Assembly (NCBI GenBank): GCA_016871615.1
Contig: VHCX01000033.1
Coordinates: forward strand, 1 to 36,860
Direction: 5' to 3'
From: Verrucomicrobiota bacterium
GTDB taxonomy: Bacteria; Verrucomicrobiota; Verrucomicrobiia; Limisphaerales; UBA9464
Length of the DNA stretch: 36,860 nucleotides
In this document: piece after piece, positions 1-11,000 of the stretch
Layout: each line of letters opens with the position of its first letter
How positions within the stretch are numbered: the first letter of the stretch is position 1
The notes under the pieces: generated by a model
What the model was told of the DNA's origin: nothing
Seen by the model: the letters and a program-made list of their open reading frames with translations, nothing else
Database searches by the model: none
Made by a program: the position numbers and the translations under genes

Positions 1-258
1 CACGTCGAACTCCCGCGGCACGGTGACGAAGCCGTCGCTCACTCTCACCCGCACCCGGTTCGTGCTCGGTCCCTGCGCCTCCGTCGGCTGCCAGGTCACC
101 AGGCCATTGGTCGACACCGTCAGGCCCTCGGGTCCCGAGACCAGGCCGAAGACCAGCGGCTGCGGCGGGAGGTCGCCATCCACCACCCTGAGCGCGAAGT
201 TCAGCAGCAGGCCCTCGGTCACCCGACGGATGCCCGGGTCGGTCCACACCGGCGCCTG
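1..258 (-). repeat. Direct repeat copy 2 (identical to 556-813)
   Basis: Bases 1-258 are identical to 556-813 at an offset of 555 bp, which is exactly one A+B pair of protein repeats (185 codons). Identity breaks at 259/814 (g versus a), resumes briefly, then stops. The left end is cut by the window, so the identical block may be longer. Confidence 0.95.
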
Positions 259-3200
259 GTTGCGCTCGGCGACGATCACGTCGAACTCCTGCGAGGCGCT
301 GGCGATGCCGTCGCCCACGGTCACCCTCACCCGGTTCGTGCTCGGTCCCTGCGCCTCCGTCGGCGTCCAGGAAAGCACCCCGTTGGTCGTCACCACCATG
401 CCGACCGGCCCCACGGCCAGCCGGTAGGTCAGACGCTGGACCGGGATGTCCGCGTCGGTTGCCTGCAGCGCGAAGGTCAGCAGCGAGCCCTCGGCCACGC
501 GCCGCGTGGCCACCTGGCCCACCCAGGTCGGCTGCCGGTTGGACTCCCGCACCACCACGTCGAACTCCCGCGGCACGGTGACGAAGCCGTCGCTCACTCT
601 CACCCGCACCCGGTTCGTGCTCGGTCCCTGCGCCTCCGTCGGCTGCCAGGTCACCAGGCCATTGGTCGACACCGTCAGGCCCTCGGGTCCCGAGACCAGG
701 CCGAAGACCAGCGGCTGCGGCGGGAGGTCGCCATCCACCACCCTGAGCGCGAAGTTCAGCAGCAGGCCCTCGGTCACCCGACGGATGCCCGGGTCGGTCC
801 ACACCGGCGCCTGATTGCGCTCGAGGACGATGATGTCGAACTGGTTGGTCGATGCCGCCTGTCCATCGCTGGCGAAGACGCGGACGAGGTTGGTGCTCGG
901 ACCCTGCTCCTCGGTGGGCAGCCAGGCGAGCAACCCGTTGGTGCTCACCGTCAGGCCGGTGGGGCCCTCGACGAGTCCGAAGGTCACCATCTGACCGAAC
1001 GGATCCGGGTCGGCGGCCTTGAGGGCGAAACTGATCCGCAACCCCTCGCTGACCCTCCGGGTGCCGACGGGCGTCCAGACCGGCGGCCGGTTCAGGGTGG
1101 CACGCACCCGGAAGCCCACCGGTCCGCCGGCCGGGATCCGGACGCGGACGTACCAGTCGCGTTCCAGCGACGGCAGGTCGCGTCCCGCCTGCACGTTCAC
1201 CTGCTCCGGCTCCAGGCCCGGTCTCGGATCGTTGAACGAGAAGGGCGAAAGCGGCGGCGGCTCGTCGGGGCTGACCTCCATGTCGGCCTCGCCGGTCAGG
1301 GCCTCGAGGTCGAAGGTGATCCCGGGCACATTGCCAGGGTTCCGGAAGATGAATTCCAGGTCCCGAGGCCCGTTGGTCGCCGGCGAATCGAACCAGAGGC
1401 CGTCGTTCAAGGTCTGGAACACGGCGTCCGGGAAGCGGTAGTCGGCCAGGATCGAGTAGGGGGTCGTCCGGGAGCCCACGCTCGCCACGCCGAAGTACCA
1501 CCGGCCCCCGGCCAGCGGCACCGGCTGGGAATCCGGGGTCAGCAGGAGGTCCTCGTCGCCGGATCCCGCCTGGTCGCTCTGGTACTGGAAGGTCTGGAGC
1601 GTGGGCACGGGCAGCCGGTTGCGGGCGCCGAGGACCAGGTCGTTGGTCGCCCCACGGGTCTTGACCCGCAGCGCCACCGCATTGGTCGGGACACTGACGT
1701 AGTAGAAGTCGTCGTCGACGCCCGTGTGGCCCGTGGAGATCCACCGGCCCGGGACCAGTTCCCGGATGCGACCGCGCTGCTCGGTGGCGTTGATCGTGTA
1801 GGCCACGCCGGGGATGCCCGAGACATTGGTGACGGCGAGGTACCAGAGCCCCGGCGAGAGCGGGACGGGCTGGCTGTCCAGATGGATGATGAGGGTCTCG
1901 TTGGTCGCCCCGGCGTTGATCGACTCGTACTCGGCCTGACCCTTGCCGGGCAGTTTCGGGGCGCGGATCGCGTAGAGGTCGACGTCGCCAGTCTGGGCGG
2001 TGACGGTGAAGGTGACCCCGAGCACGTTGCTGGCGGGCACCTCGTAGGAATAGTACTCCTGCAGGAAGGGAAGTGCGTTGGTGACCCGCAGGTCCCTGCG
2101 ATGGACCAGCGGCGTGATGCGCACACCGAAATCGGTGCGGATCGAAAACTCGTTGGACGAGGTCCCGCCGGCGCCCTTCACCGCCAGGTAGTACCGCTGC
2201 CCACGGGGAAGCAACGGCGGCAGGTTGCCGTCGACGACCCGCTCGAAGGAGCGTCCCGCGGGCAGGCGCGAGGTGAAGGTCACCGTGTCGGACTCGATGG
2301 GATCGGGGACGCCCGAGGCGCTGTAGAGCAGGGTCAGCGGCGGACCGGACAGGTTGACCAGCAGGTTGGTGGCCCGCTCGGCCTCCAGCGGCACGTCCAC
2401 GAGGAAATACCGGATGTCCTCGCCCACCACGTTGGTGGTGAAGGCGATGCCATTGGTCAGGCGGAAGGTCGGCGGGTTGGTCGGCATGAAGGTCATGCGC
2501 AACTGCCAGTCGATGAGCTGCCCGGCCTCGCCGCCGCGGGCGTCGGTCACCTGGAGCTGCCAGGTTCCCGAACCCGGCTGGCCCATGAGCGGGCGCAGGG
2601 GCTCCTCGGGCTGGTAGACGAGGCTGGCCCCTTCCTGATCGAGCCAGACGCGGCCAATCTCCAGGCCCGGAGGCTGGTTGGTCTCATAGGTCCTCGGCAG
2701 GACGGACACGAAGCTGACCGGGGTGCGCGAAGACGTCGCCACGAACACGGCGGTGTTGGTCTGCCAGACCCCGGGTCTCGGGTCGTTGAGGTTGAGCTGG
2801 ACGGCGCCGTCGATCCACACCTGGGCGTTCACGATCTCCCGGGCCTCCGCCGACTTGCGGACGGTGAAGGCCAGCCGGTAGGTCTGGCCGATGTTCAGGT
2901 CGTACTGGCGCTCGAGGATGGCGTTGCGCAGGTGCAGCACCTGGCCCTCGGGAGGCCCCTGGACCACCGAAACCAGGTTGGACTTCACGGTCCATCCCTC
3001 GAGCCGGTTCGTCCCGGCCGCATAGTCCCCGGGCGAAAGGGTCTCCCAGTCGTTGGACTGCAACACCTGCGGATAGGCGCGGCCGATGAAGGGGGTCTGC
3101 GCGAACTTGATCGGCGTGTAGGCGGAGTTGGTCGAATCGCCGAAGACCGCGAAGGCCCGGTTGGTCACGACCCCGCCGGCCGGAAACAATCCCGGCGCCG

Positions 3201-6200
3201 TCTTGAGGACGATCTGTCGGCCGTTCTCATCGATGAAGAGCGCGCTCAGCGAACCCGGCCCGTTGCCGAGGGGGGCGGGTTGCCCCACGAGCAGCACGGG
3301 TCCGGCCCGCCGGTTGGTGCGGTCATACCACCCGCCCACGACGAGGCGGTCGTTGCCCGAGTCGGGCTGGATCCAGGCGTCGAGGGTCAGGCCACCCAGT
3401 CGCCCGATCTCGCGCACCCGCGAGTCGGTGGTCGTGGCTCCGGTGCCGGTGCCCGACACCCGCATGCCGAAGTTCATCTGCCCGGGGACTGTGGAACCGA
3501 TGTTGAGCAGGTTGATGGTCTGCCCGGGGATCGCATCGAAGCCCGATCCATCGAGCGGCCACAAGGCCGCCAGACCCGACCTCACGAGGGACGGACTCTT
3601 GGCCTTGCCCACGAGGCCGTCCTCGTAGATGCGCCGGATCTCGCCGTCGCGAAGGGTGCGGCGCCACAGGCCGACATCGTCGAAGTGGATCGGACTGGCC
3701 GGCAGCTGCGCCACCGCCATCGAGCCCAGGTGGAAGGACGACGGCTCATTGCTGGCGGAGAACCGCGCGGCCTGCTGGGCGACGACCTCGCCGTTGAAGT
3801 AGATCTTGGCCAAGCCCTCGCCCCGGTCGATCGACAGGGCGACGTGGTGGTAGTTGCTGGTGACCAACACCCCGCCGAGGCCCCCGGCCGACGTGAGCCC
3901 GCGGTTCTCGAAGACCAGCGCGCCGGCGCCGCCGGGGGTGACCAGGCGCAGCGCCAGGTCGGAGACCCGGGGATGCTCGGCGCGCACGGCGACCTGGACG
4001 TCCGACACCGGCCTCGGGTCGTCCACCTGGACCGTGGCCACGGTGCGTGCGACATCGGCCAGCGTGGCTGAGCCACCCTCGATGGTGCGGGTGAACCTCG
4101 ACGACAGGTTGCGCTCGCCATAGATGGCGACGTCGAAGCACAGCGGCACGCCCGAGGGGTTGCGGAAGAGCACGAAGTAGGTCCCGGTCTGGAGGGCGGG
4201 CACATCCCTCACCGAGATGCTGATCTGACCCGGGCCCAGCAGCGTCGCCACGCGGTCGTTGACGTCGGGATTCTCCGGGTCGGGGAACGCCTCGCGCCGG
4301 ATGAACACCTCCAGCGGGAGGTTCGCCGGCACCAGGTTGGTGACCTCGACGATGAGGCGACTGGCATCCGGGGGCACCAGCCGAAGGCGGAAGTCGTAGC
4401 CCCCGGGTCCGAGGCAAAGGGTCTCGAACACCCGTTCATCGAAGGCCGGCAGGATCTCGGGCTGGACCTGCAGCTCGACCGAGCCGAGGACGCCCGCCGA
4501 CCCCAGCACGTCGTCCTGGAGCAGGTAGTTCCAGGCACCGGAGGAACCCAGGCCCGCGAAGTCCAGCAGCGTGGTGCTCGGGCCGTCGGTCGGCTGGCCG
4601 CCGGCGAACCGAAGGCCCGGGATGTCGTCATACAGGCCCGTGACCGGCCCGGAAACCCGGGTCAGGCCCGTGCCGTAGTCGCGGATGGACCGGCGGTTGT
4701 TGATGGTCACGCCGAAGCCGGCGTGCAGCAGGGTTCCCTGCAGGTCGAAGAAGTCCTCATGAAGGAGAGATTGGATGAAGGTGACGTTGCGGGTGATGCC
4801 GGAGGGTCCGGAGCCGAAGTACCGGACCACGCCCGGGGCGTCCGGGCTGCCGTCGGGAATGCCCCGTCCACCGCTCACGGGCGTCATGAGCACGCTGTAG
4901 CCGTTGGCGCCGAGGACCTGGAAGGGGCGGTCGCTGCTGCGCACCACCAGCTCGAACTCGCCCGCCTGCTGGTCCTCGGCCTTGACGGCGATGTAGTAGA
5001 CCTCGCCGTTCGCGGGGGCGTTGGTGATCTCGATGCGCTCATCCGAGCCCTGGAGGGTCGACCGGTAGGCCGAGGCCAGGACATCGGCCTGCAGGTTGGT
5101 CAGGCCGGGATCCGTGGACATGTAGAGGTCGAGGTCGGGCCCCAGCACCCGAGCCCGCAGGCGGGTGCCGCCCCCCTCGGCGCCCGGGCCGCGCGGGCGC
5201 GCCAGGTTGGCCGCCGAGGCAATCACGAACTCGACATACTGGCCGTTGGTCAGGCCGGTGGCCGCGGCCGCCTCGGGATTGAAGAGGTTGGTGAAGACGA
5301 AGAAGTGCCACTGGGCCGGCTGCCCGGCGGCCCCGCCGATCAGCGGCGACTGGGCACCGACCCTGGAGGCCGGCACCGGGATGCCGTTGGTGGCCACCAC
5401 GGATACGGGCGGCCTCTGGACCGGACCGAAGGCCGTCGCGGTGCCGAGCGACTCCGCCGTGGCCACGATGTCATCCCCGCTGGCCGCATCGGACGACAGC
5501 GCGACGACGAAATCCTGCAGGATGCCCGGACGGTTCAGCAGGTTCTGCGACTCGCGCGCGGCCAGGGCGTTGACGTTCACCCGGCGAGCCACCACGTGGA
5601 CGATGTACTCGCTCGACAGGGGCGGCTCGAGCACCACGCGCTCCACGTTGTTGACCGTGTCGAAGACCGTGTTGACGACCCCCTCCTCGACCACCTCGAC
5701 GGCGTTGGTCCCGATCCGGGGCGCGGTGAAGCCGGTGCGGGCCAGGTCGTTGCCGACGAAGATCTCGCCCGTGACCACGTTGGACACGATGAGGTCCAGG
5801 TCGTTGACCAGCTTGACGCCGGCGGCCGGGTTGCCCGGCGGGTCGGTCCAGACCAGCGTGAAGTGGAAGGCGCCGGTGGAGGCCACCTCGTTGGTGGTCA
5901 GACGCAACCGGACCGACTGGCTGGTGCCGGTGGACAGTTCGCCGGCGAACCCCGCCAACTCGACGACCGCGCCGTCGGCACGGTTCAGCCGCACGCCGCT
6001 GTCGAGCGCACGCGGAAGACTCGGGCGCCCCCAGCCGCCGTAGTTCATCACGGAACGGAAATTGGGCGCGTAGATCTCGGCCGACGGCCGGGCGCTGTTG
6101 ATGACCAGCGCCTTGTAGGCGGCCGCCTCGATGCGCCTGGGCAGGTTCAGCCCGGGCCGGTGCCAGAACTCCTCGATCTGGGCCAGCATGCCGGACACGG

Positions 6201-8046
6201 CCGGCGCGGCCATGCTCGTGCCGGAGAGGAAGCGGTACCACGGAGCCACGGACCGATTCAATTCGTCGAAGACCGCGTACTGGGACGAGTTGGTCTCGTA
6301 CTCGCTCTCCAGCCGCCACTGCGCCGAGCGGGCCGAGAGGATCTGGGAACCCGGGGCGACCACGTCGGGCTTGAACCGCCCGTAGCTGCCCTCGATGCCG
6401 ATGCCCACGTTGCCGCGGCTCGAGAAGTTGGCGATCTCGGTGTCGCTGTCGGTCGACGCCCGCAGGACGAGGTTGGTGGTCAGCTCGGTGTTCGTGGACG
6501 GATCACGGAACTGCCGGCCGCCGGCCCAGATCACGCGCCCCTCGTCGTCGGTGACCACCGCGTTGGTCAGGTTGCGACGGCTCTCGAGCGCGCCCACCGT
6601 GATGACGTTCTTGGCGTTGCCCGGGACGGTGATCGACCCGCGACGGCCGCCGACGCCGTTGTTGCCCCCCTGGCCCGAGTTGCCGGCGGCGAACACGAAG
6701 AGCACCGGCTGCTCGCCGGAGGTCCCGGGCAGGGCGTCGCGGGCGGCCGCGTCATAGCTGGCCGAAATCGAGTTGTACTCGTAGGCCCCCTGGTAGCCCC
6801 AGCTGTTGTTCGAGATGAGCGCGTTGGTCATCGCCGCCTGCTCCTGGAGGAAGGCGTCCGAGATGGTGGGGCCGGTCTGGAGGTCGATCGGCAGGACGAA
6901 GAGGCGGGCGTTGGGGGCCATCCCGCGGAACCGGGCGTTGGTGACCGAGCCCTGCACCGGCCCCGGGACCTGCAGCGAGGCGGCCCCGCTGCCGGCGATG
7001 GTCGCGGCGACATGGGTGCCGTGGCCGTCGGTGTCGGTCAGGAGATTGGTCTGCGAGCCCACCGTGAACACCCGGTTGGTCGTCAGGTCGGGGTGCGTCC
7101 AGTCGATGCCGGAATCGTTGACGTTGACCACCACGTTGCTGCCGGTGAGGCCGCGGTAGGGCGTGGTGTTGGTGATGTCGGTGGCGCTGCCCAGCAGGTA
7201 GGCCGACCGGTCGTTGAGCAGTTCGCGGCGATGGGCCTTCTCGATGAGGTGCACCTCGGGGGCGCGCGCCAGCGGCACGAGGGCGCCCGGGGGCGCGTCG
7301 ACCGTGACCAGCGTGCCGAAAGGGCTGCGCTGGCGTCCGACCTCGCGGACCCCGAGGGCCTCCAGGCGCGCCATGGCGTCGGGGTCGGCCAGCGACAGCA
7401 TCAGCCGCTGTCCGGCCTCCAGCGGACGGCCGTCGACCGCCCGGGTGAGCAGGTCGGGCTCGAGCTTGAAGGCCGGGTGCCAGGGCGAGACCGACGCGAT
7501 GTCGGCGTCGAGGGCCAGGGTCTCGACCGAGGCGTCGGTACCCTGGACGAGGAAGGCGTTGACCGGGAGGTAGGACACCACCGACAGGTGATGCTCCTCG
7601 AGCCGTCGACGCGCGTCGGCGTCGGGCTCGCGGGCGAACTGGACGATGTGGAAGCCCGGCTCCGGACCGGCCACCAACGCCTCGGGCAGCGGCAGCGGCT
7701 CGCCGGAGCGGGTGTCGATGAGGGCGTTGCGCAACACGAGGGCGCGAGGGTCGGTGCGGAGCTGGTCGACGGTGCGGGCCGTGTTGCGGGCACGCCACGG
7801 GAACTCCGGGTCGCGGTGGACCGGCAGGTCGCCGGCCGCCAGCGGGCTCACGCGCACGCGCTTGGCGTCGACATGGGCCGACACGGCCAGCGAGGGAGCG
7901 AGGGCCGGGGCGGACGATGCCGCGGCGACGACCGGCACCCCGGACGCGGAGGCGGGGTCCGACGCCGGCGGCTGCACCCAGCGGTACAGCCCCAGGGAAC
8001 CCACCGCCAGGGCGATGGCGACGATCAGGCTTCGAGACGGGCGCAT
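1..8046 (-). CDS. Giant secreted S8 subtilisin-like serine protease, multidomain (C-terminus beyond window)
   Basis: This frame is open from an ATG at 8046 to the left edge, 2682 codons with no stop, so the C-terminus is missing. An N-terminal hydrophobic segment (about residues 5-22) looks like a signal peptide or anchor. A propeptide-like stretch follows, then a subtilisin domain with a complete triad: Asp311 (NDSGID), His342 (DGHGTH), Ser611 (SGTSMAAP), plus oxyanion Asn456 (AAGNSG). Behind it I see a KP-43-type beta-barrel (LVWTDPPGN, about 665-800), PPC-like modules (about 900-1000 and 1860-2200), two proprotein-convertase P-like domains (about 1110-1200 and 1810-1855), a LamG-like fold (about 1395-1480) and four Ig/cadherin-like repeats from about 2317. 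It probably cleaves extracellular protein. The start lies 22 bp after the Verru_Chthon A stop, suggesting co-transcription with the pseudopilin operon. Thr-Asn pairs are very frequent. The family call is firm; the cassette link is inferred. Confidence 0.93.
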   Translation of the reverse strand, partial: MRPSRSLIVAIALAVGSLGLYRWVQPPASDPASASGVPVVAAASSAPALAPSLAVSAHVDAKRVRVSPLAAGDLPVHRDPEFPWRARNTARTVDQLRTDPRALVLRNALIDTRSGEPLPLPEALVAGPEPGFHIVQFAREPDADARRRLEEHHLSVVSYLPVNAFLVQGTDASVETLALDADIASVSPWHPAFKLEPDLLTRAVDGRPLEAGQRLMLSLADPDAMARLEALGVREVGRQRSPFGTLVTVDAPPGALVPLARAPEVHLIEKAHRRELLNDRSAYLLGSATDITNTTPYRGLTGSNVVVNVNDSGIDWTHPDLTTNRVFTVGSQTNLLTDTDGHGTHVAATIAGSGAASLQVPGPVQGSVTNARFRGMAPNARLFVLPIDLQTGPTISDAFLQEQAAMTNALISNNSWGYQGAYEYNSISASYDAAARDALPGTSGEQPVLFVFAAGNSGQGGNNGVGGRRGSITVPGNAKNVITVGALESRRNLTNAVVTDDEGRVIWAGGRQFRDPSTNTELTTNLVLRASTDSDTEIANFSSRGNVGIGIEGSYGRFKPDVVAPGSQILSARSAQWRLESEYETNSSQYAVFDELNRSVAPWYRFLSGTSMAAPAVSGMLAQIEEFWHRPGLNLPRRIEAAAYKALVINSARPSAEIYAPNFRSVMNYGGWGRPSLPRALDSGVRLNRADGAVVELAGFAGELSTGTSQSVRLRLTTNEVASTGAFHFTLVWTDPPGNPAAGVKLVNDLDLIVSNVVTGEIFVGNDLARTGFTAPRIGTNAVEVVEEGVVNTVFDTVNNVERVVLEPPLSSEYIVHVVARRVNVNALAARESQNLLNRPGILQDFVVALSSDAASGDDIVATAESLGTATAFGPVQRPPVSVVATNGIPVPASRVGAQSPLIGGAAGQPAQWHFFVFTNLFNPEAAAATGLTNGQYVEFVIASAANLARPRGPGAEGGGTRLRARVLGPDLDLYMSTDPGLTNLQADVLASAYRSTLQGSDERIEITNAPANGEVYYIAVKAEDQQAGEFELVVRSSDRPFQVLGANGYSVLMTPVSGGRGIPDGSPDAPGVVRYFGSGPSGITRNVTFIQSLLHEDFFDLQGTLLHAGFGVTINNRRSIRDYGTGLTRVSGPVTGLYDDIPGLRFAGGQPTDGPSTTLLDFAGLGSSGAWNYLLQDDVLGSAGVLGSVELQVQPEILPAFDERVFETLCLGPGGYDFRLRLVPPDASRLIVEVTNLVPANLPLEVFIRREAFPDPENPDVNDRVATLLGPGQISISVRDVPALQTGTYFVLFRNPSGVPLCFDVAIYGERNLSSRFTRTIEGGSATLADVARTVATVQVDDPRPVSDVQVAVRAEHPRVSDLALRLVTPGGAGALVFENRGLTSAGGLGGVLVTSNYHHVALSIDRGEGLAKIYFNGEVVAQQAARFSASNEPSSFHLGSMAVAQLPASPIHFDDVGLWRRTLRDGEIRRIYEDGLVGKAKSPSLVRSGLAALWPLDGSGFDAIPGQTINLLNIGSTVPGQMNFGMRVSGTGTGATTTDSRVREIGRLGGLTLDAWIQPDSGNDRLVVGGWYDRTNRRAGPVLLVGQPAPLGNGPGSLSALFIDENGRQIVLKTAPGLFPAGGVVTNRAFAVFGDSTNSAYTPIKFAQTPFIGRAYPQVLQSNDWETLSPGDYAAGTNRLEGWTVKSNLVSVVQGPPEGQVLHLRNAILERQYDLNIGQTYRLAFTVRKSAEAREIVNAQVWIDGAVQLNLNDPRPGVWQTNTAVFVATSSRTPVSFVSVLPRTYETNQPPGLEIGRVWLDQEGASLVYQPEEPLRPLMGQPGSGTWQLQVTDARGGEAGQLIDWQLRMTFMPTNPPTFRLTNGIAFTTNVVGEDIRYFLVDVPLEAERATNLLVNLSGPPLTLLYSASGVPDPIESDTVTFTSRLPAGRSFERVVDGNLPPLLPRGQRYYLAVKGAGGTSSNEFSIRTDFGVRITPLVHRRDLRVTNALPFLQEYYSYEVPASNVLGVTFTVTAQTGDVDLYAIRAPKLPGKGQAEYESINAGATNETLIIHLDSQPVPLSPGLWYLAVTNVSGIPGVAYTINATEQRGRIRELVPGRWISTGHTGVDDDFYYVSVPTNAVALRVKTRGATNDLVLGARNRLPVPTLQTFQYQSDQAGSGDEDLLLTPDSQPVPLAGGRWYFGVASVGSRTTPYSILADYRFPDAVFQTLNDGLWFDSPATNGPRDLEFIFRNPGNVPGITFDLEALTGEADMEVSPDEPPPLSPFSFNDPRPGLEPEQVNVQAGRDLPSLERDWYVRVRIPAGGPVGFRVRATLNRPPVWTPVGTRRVSEGLRISFALKAADPDPFGQMVTFGLVEGPTGLTVSTNGLLAWLPTEEQGPSTNLVRVFASDGQAASTNQFDIIVLERNQAPVWTDPGIRRVTEGLLLNFALRVVDGDLPPQPLVFGLVSGPEGLTVSTNGLVTWQPTEAQGPSTNRVRVRVSDGFVTVPREFDVVVRESNRQPTWVGQVATRRVAEGSLLTFALQATDADIPVQRLTYRLAVGPVGMVVTTNGVLSWTPTEAQGPSTNRVRVTVGDGIASASQEFDVIVAERNQAPVWTDPGIRRVTEGLLLNFALRVVDGDLPPQPLVFGLVSGPEGLTVSTNGLVTWQPTEAQGPSTNRVRVRVSDGFVTVPREFDV
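556..813 (-). repeat. Direct repeat copy 1 (identical to 1-258)
   Basis: This is the upstream copy, in reading direction, of the 258-bp perfect repeat. It keeps the frame and encodes one Ig-like unit. Lack of synonymous differences points to recent duplication, gene conversion or an assembly effect. The B unit between the copies is clearly diverged. Confidence 0.95.
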
Positions 8047-8068
8047 GACGAAAACGGGTTGGCGGCGT

Positions 8069-11000
8069 TCAGTCCGTGGTCAGCACGCGGTGTTCTTCCA
8101 CCACGGGACGCAGGGTTTGGGTGACCGGGGCGTTGGTCGAGAGGGCCCCCTCGAAACGCAGCACGGTCTTGGTGGCGAATTCGCCGGTGACGACATAGTT
8201 GGTGGCCATGCCGAAGAAGGGGCCCGGCGCGGTGACCACGGCCCCGGCGGCCGGCCGCAGGGTCTGGGCCCAGGCGTACACCACGTAGCGCGGTTCCTCG
8301 GCCTGGAGCAGCGAGAGGATCTGCTGCGGGATGCGCTCGACGACCTCGTCGGGCACGGGCCGGAAGGGCCGGCCCGGGTTGTCGGGATCGGGGAGGATGT
8401 TCTCCAGCAGCGGCGATCCGGCCGAGAGCGACTCGACCGAGCAGATCTCGGCCACCGACTGGAAGCGCGGCAGGGACCGACGCGGCCTGGCCACCCGGAT
8501 GGGATTGCCATCCAGGCCGACACCGACCTCGACCAAGGGATCGCCCGGACCGGCGTTGGTGTGCACGAAGCCCGACACGATGCCGCGCACGGCCTGTCCC
8601 TGGGCGTTGGTGTAGCCCGCGACGATGCGGTGCAGGTAGGAGGACGGATTGCCACCTGCCGGATCAAGCACCGTCGGCACGAGGTTGGTGCCGTCGCTGG
8701 CCAGACGCCGGAGCACCGGAACCCCGGAAAGGATGGCAGACCATGCGGCGAGGTTCGTCTGGTTCACGCCCACCTGCCCCCGCGCCGCGTTCTCGGTGAG
8801 GGCCGTGGAGAAGGTGTCCAAGAGCGACCAGTCGTTGGTCGGGTGGGTGCCATGGCTGCCGGACCACCACCGCCAATGGTGACGGTCTGCAATGTGTCCG
8901 ACGTCGAACGTCTCGATGTTGGCCACCGGGCTCTTGAGATAGATCGTCTGCCAGGGCGTGCCCCGGTGGACCCGACCCAACTGGCCGATCGAGGCGAAGG
9001 CGTTGGTCGGCGTCGGGAACGACCAGGCGGCGCTGTTGGTGACCAGGGGGTCCTTGTAGGCCATGTCGACGGCCAGCAATTCGGAGGACACACCGGTTCC
9101 GAGGACTGGGCTGACCCCCCAAGGCGCATGGGCGCTGATGGCCTTTAGGGGGGCGGCCACCCGGTTGGTCCGATTGACGGTGGTGACGAGGAAATCGCCG
9201 CTCGCCTCAGCGATGCGACTCTCGACGATCGCGGGATCGAGTCGCAATCCCGAGAACACCGACGGGCGACGTTCCAGGTACACGTCGGAATAGAATTTCC
9301 AGTAGCCCTCGGGATGGGTGTAGACCACGCCCCCCGGTTGCAGATCCTCCTTCGTGTAGTGGACGAAGGGGTCGTTGGCCATGCGCCGCTCCGTCAACTG
9401 GACCTCGCCCACGGGATTGAAGCCCACCTGGATGCGGTTGCCGTTGACATTGCCGCCGGAGGCCAGGAGCCGGTCGAGTTCGCGCCGGGCCACCACCTGG
9501 GCGCTGCGTGGCACCGAGTTGATGCCATAGAGGAAGGCCCGCAGGCCGAGGCTGGCGTCGACCCGGGGATCGCCGGTCGTCTGAAGCCCCGGCAGCGTCA
9601 CCGACTCCCAGAACGCGAGCACCCGGACCGGGTTCACCGAGGCGGAGAACTGGTTCTCGAAACCCAGCGGAATCACCCGACCCGCCAGGAAGTTGGTCTG
9701 CCACAATTCGGCCATCTGCAGCGGGCGCACCGCTCCGGCGTCGGCCCCGAGGTTGCCGCCGAGGTTGTCGAAACCCTCGTTGATGCCCGCGTCCCCGCCG
9801 ATGCCGGGCACCGCGCCAAAGGCCGTGTAGCGCAAGTTGTCCAACAGGTTGCTCTCGATCGTGCCGCTCTTGAGGTTGACGAAATCGAGCAGGCGCGGCG
9901 GCACGAAGCTGTCGTCCACGATGGCGAAGACCAGCCGGTTGGTGACCGCCAGCGTGAGCTGCGGCACCAGACGGTCGGGCCGGGTGCCCGGCATCGGGAA
10001 GATCGCCAGCGGGTTGTTGGTCTCGTTGAGCGGGAAGACCCGGCCCAGGACCGGGTTGTACACGAGACCGAAGACGGCGTTGTGGTTGAGGGCCGGGATG
10101 TACTCCTGGGCATCCCACCGGGCGCGGAAGCCGGTGTTGCCATTGCCGACGCGCACCACGTTGCCCACCTGCACCGAGTAGTTGGTGCGGTTGAAGACCA
10201 TCGGGTTCTGCGGGCTCCACGGCAGCGACGGGTTGGCCGGTTGGGGGATGAAGAGCGGTTGGCCCAGCGGCCGGGCCGCGTCGGCAAGGCTGCCGTCGTA
10301 CAGGCAGACCTCGGTCCAGTTGGTGGCGATGAGGCGCAACGGCCGGTTGGCCGGAAAGGCCTGCAGGTAGGCGTTCCAGGCCTCCACGGCGGCGTTGTTG
10401 ATGATTTGCACGGTGTACTGCCCGTACTTCACCACGCCGAGGGCGCTCAGGGTGGTCTCATTGGTGGGCCGCACGGCGCCGCCCGGCGGACGCTCGAGCA
10501 GCAGGCGACGCCCGGTGCGCACCCGGGTCTGCCAGAAGGCCTCGTTGAACTTCGGCAGGCCCAAGGCGCTCGGGCCGGTCTGGTTCTGCTTGGTGCCCAC
10601 GATGAACGGGACGCCGAAGACGTTGGTGCGGGTGGGCACCCTGGGGTTGGCGCTGAGGTTCGCCACGTCCAGCGGATTGTCGAAATCCATCCAGTTGGTC
10701 CAGGCCGTGTTGAGGACCTGCGTGAAGGCGTTGGTGACCTCCTCGAGCCCGGCCAGTCGCACAACCGGCAACCGGCGGCCGGGGTTGCGCGGATCCTCAC
10801 GGTCCTCACGGTAGAAGGTCGGCCGGTAGACATGCGGCGGGAAGGGCTCGGTACCCAGGCCCCCCGGCAGGTTGGTGCGCACCTCGTGGATGTTGGCCGA
10901 GAGCTGGAGCAGCCGGTGGAGCTTGGCCGACCAGGTGTGGTTGGTCAGCGAGACCACCTGGGACTGGCCCCGGGAACCGACCGCGTTGGTCACCCAGTGG

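Larger units (their letters stand above)
1..1098 (-). repeat. Four tandem Ig/cadherin-like repeats in the protease tail
   Basis: The protease tail carries repeats of about 92 residues. Each begins with a (N/R)xxPxW motif, has a TRRVxEG or IRRVTEG turn, an (S/T)TNG(L/V) hairpin and a PTEAQGPSTN(R/L)VRV strand, and ends in a (E/Q)FD(V/I) strand. In protein order there is one divergent unit (about 1098-820), unit A (about 819-543), unit B (about 542-267), then a second copy of A that runs off the edge. This resembles the putative Ig (He_PIG) and cadherin-like domains common in large surface proteins. The real repeat number cannot be known from this window. Confidence 0.85.

Noticed and set aside
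1-1098. CRISPR-like array at the left edge
   Set aside because: The repeats are about 276 bp, in frame and protein-coding; no short repeat-spacer pattern exists.
1726-8124. Very long plus-strand open frames (781 and 1133 codons) opposite the protease
   Set aside because: They are antisense to a frame with a complete subtilisin triad and recognisable domains; their products are His/Gly/Arg-rich with no motif. High GC and GC-rich third positions keep the opposite frame open.
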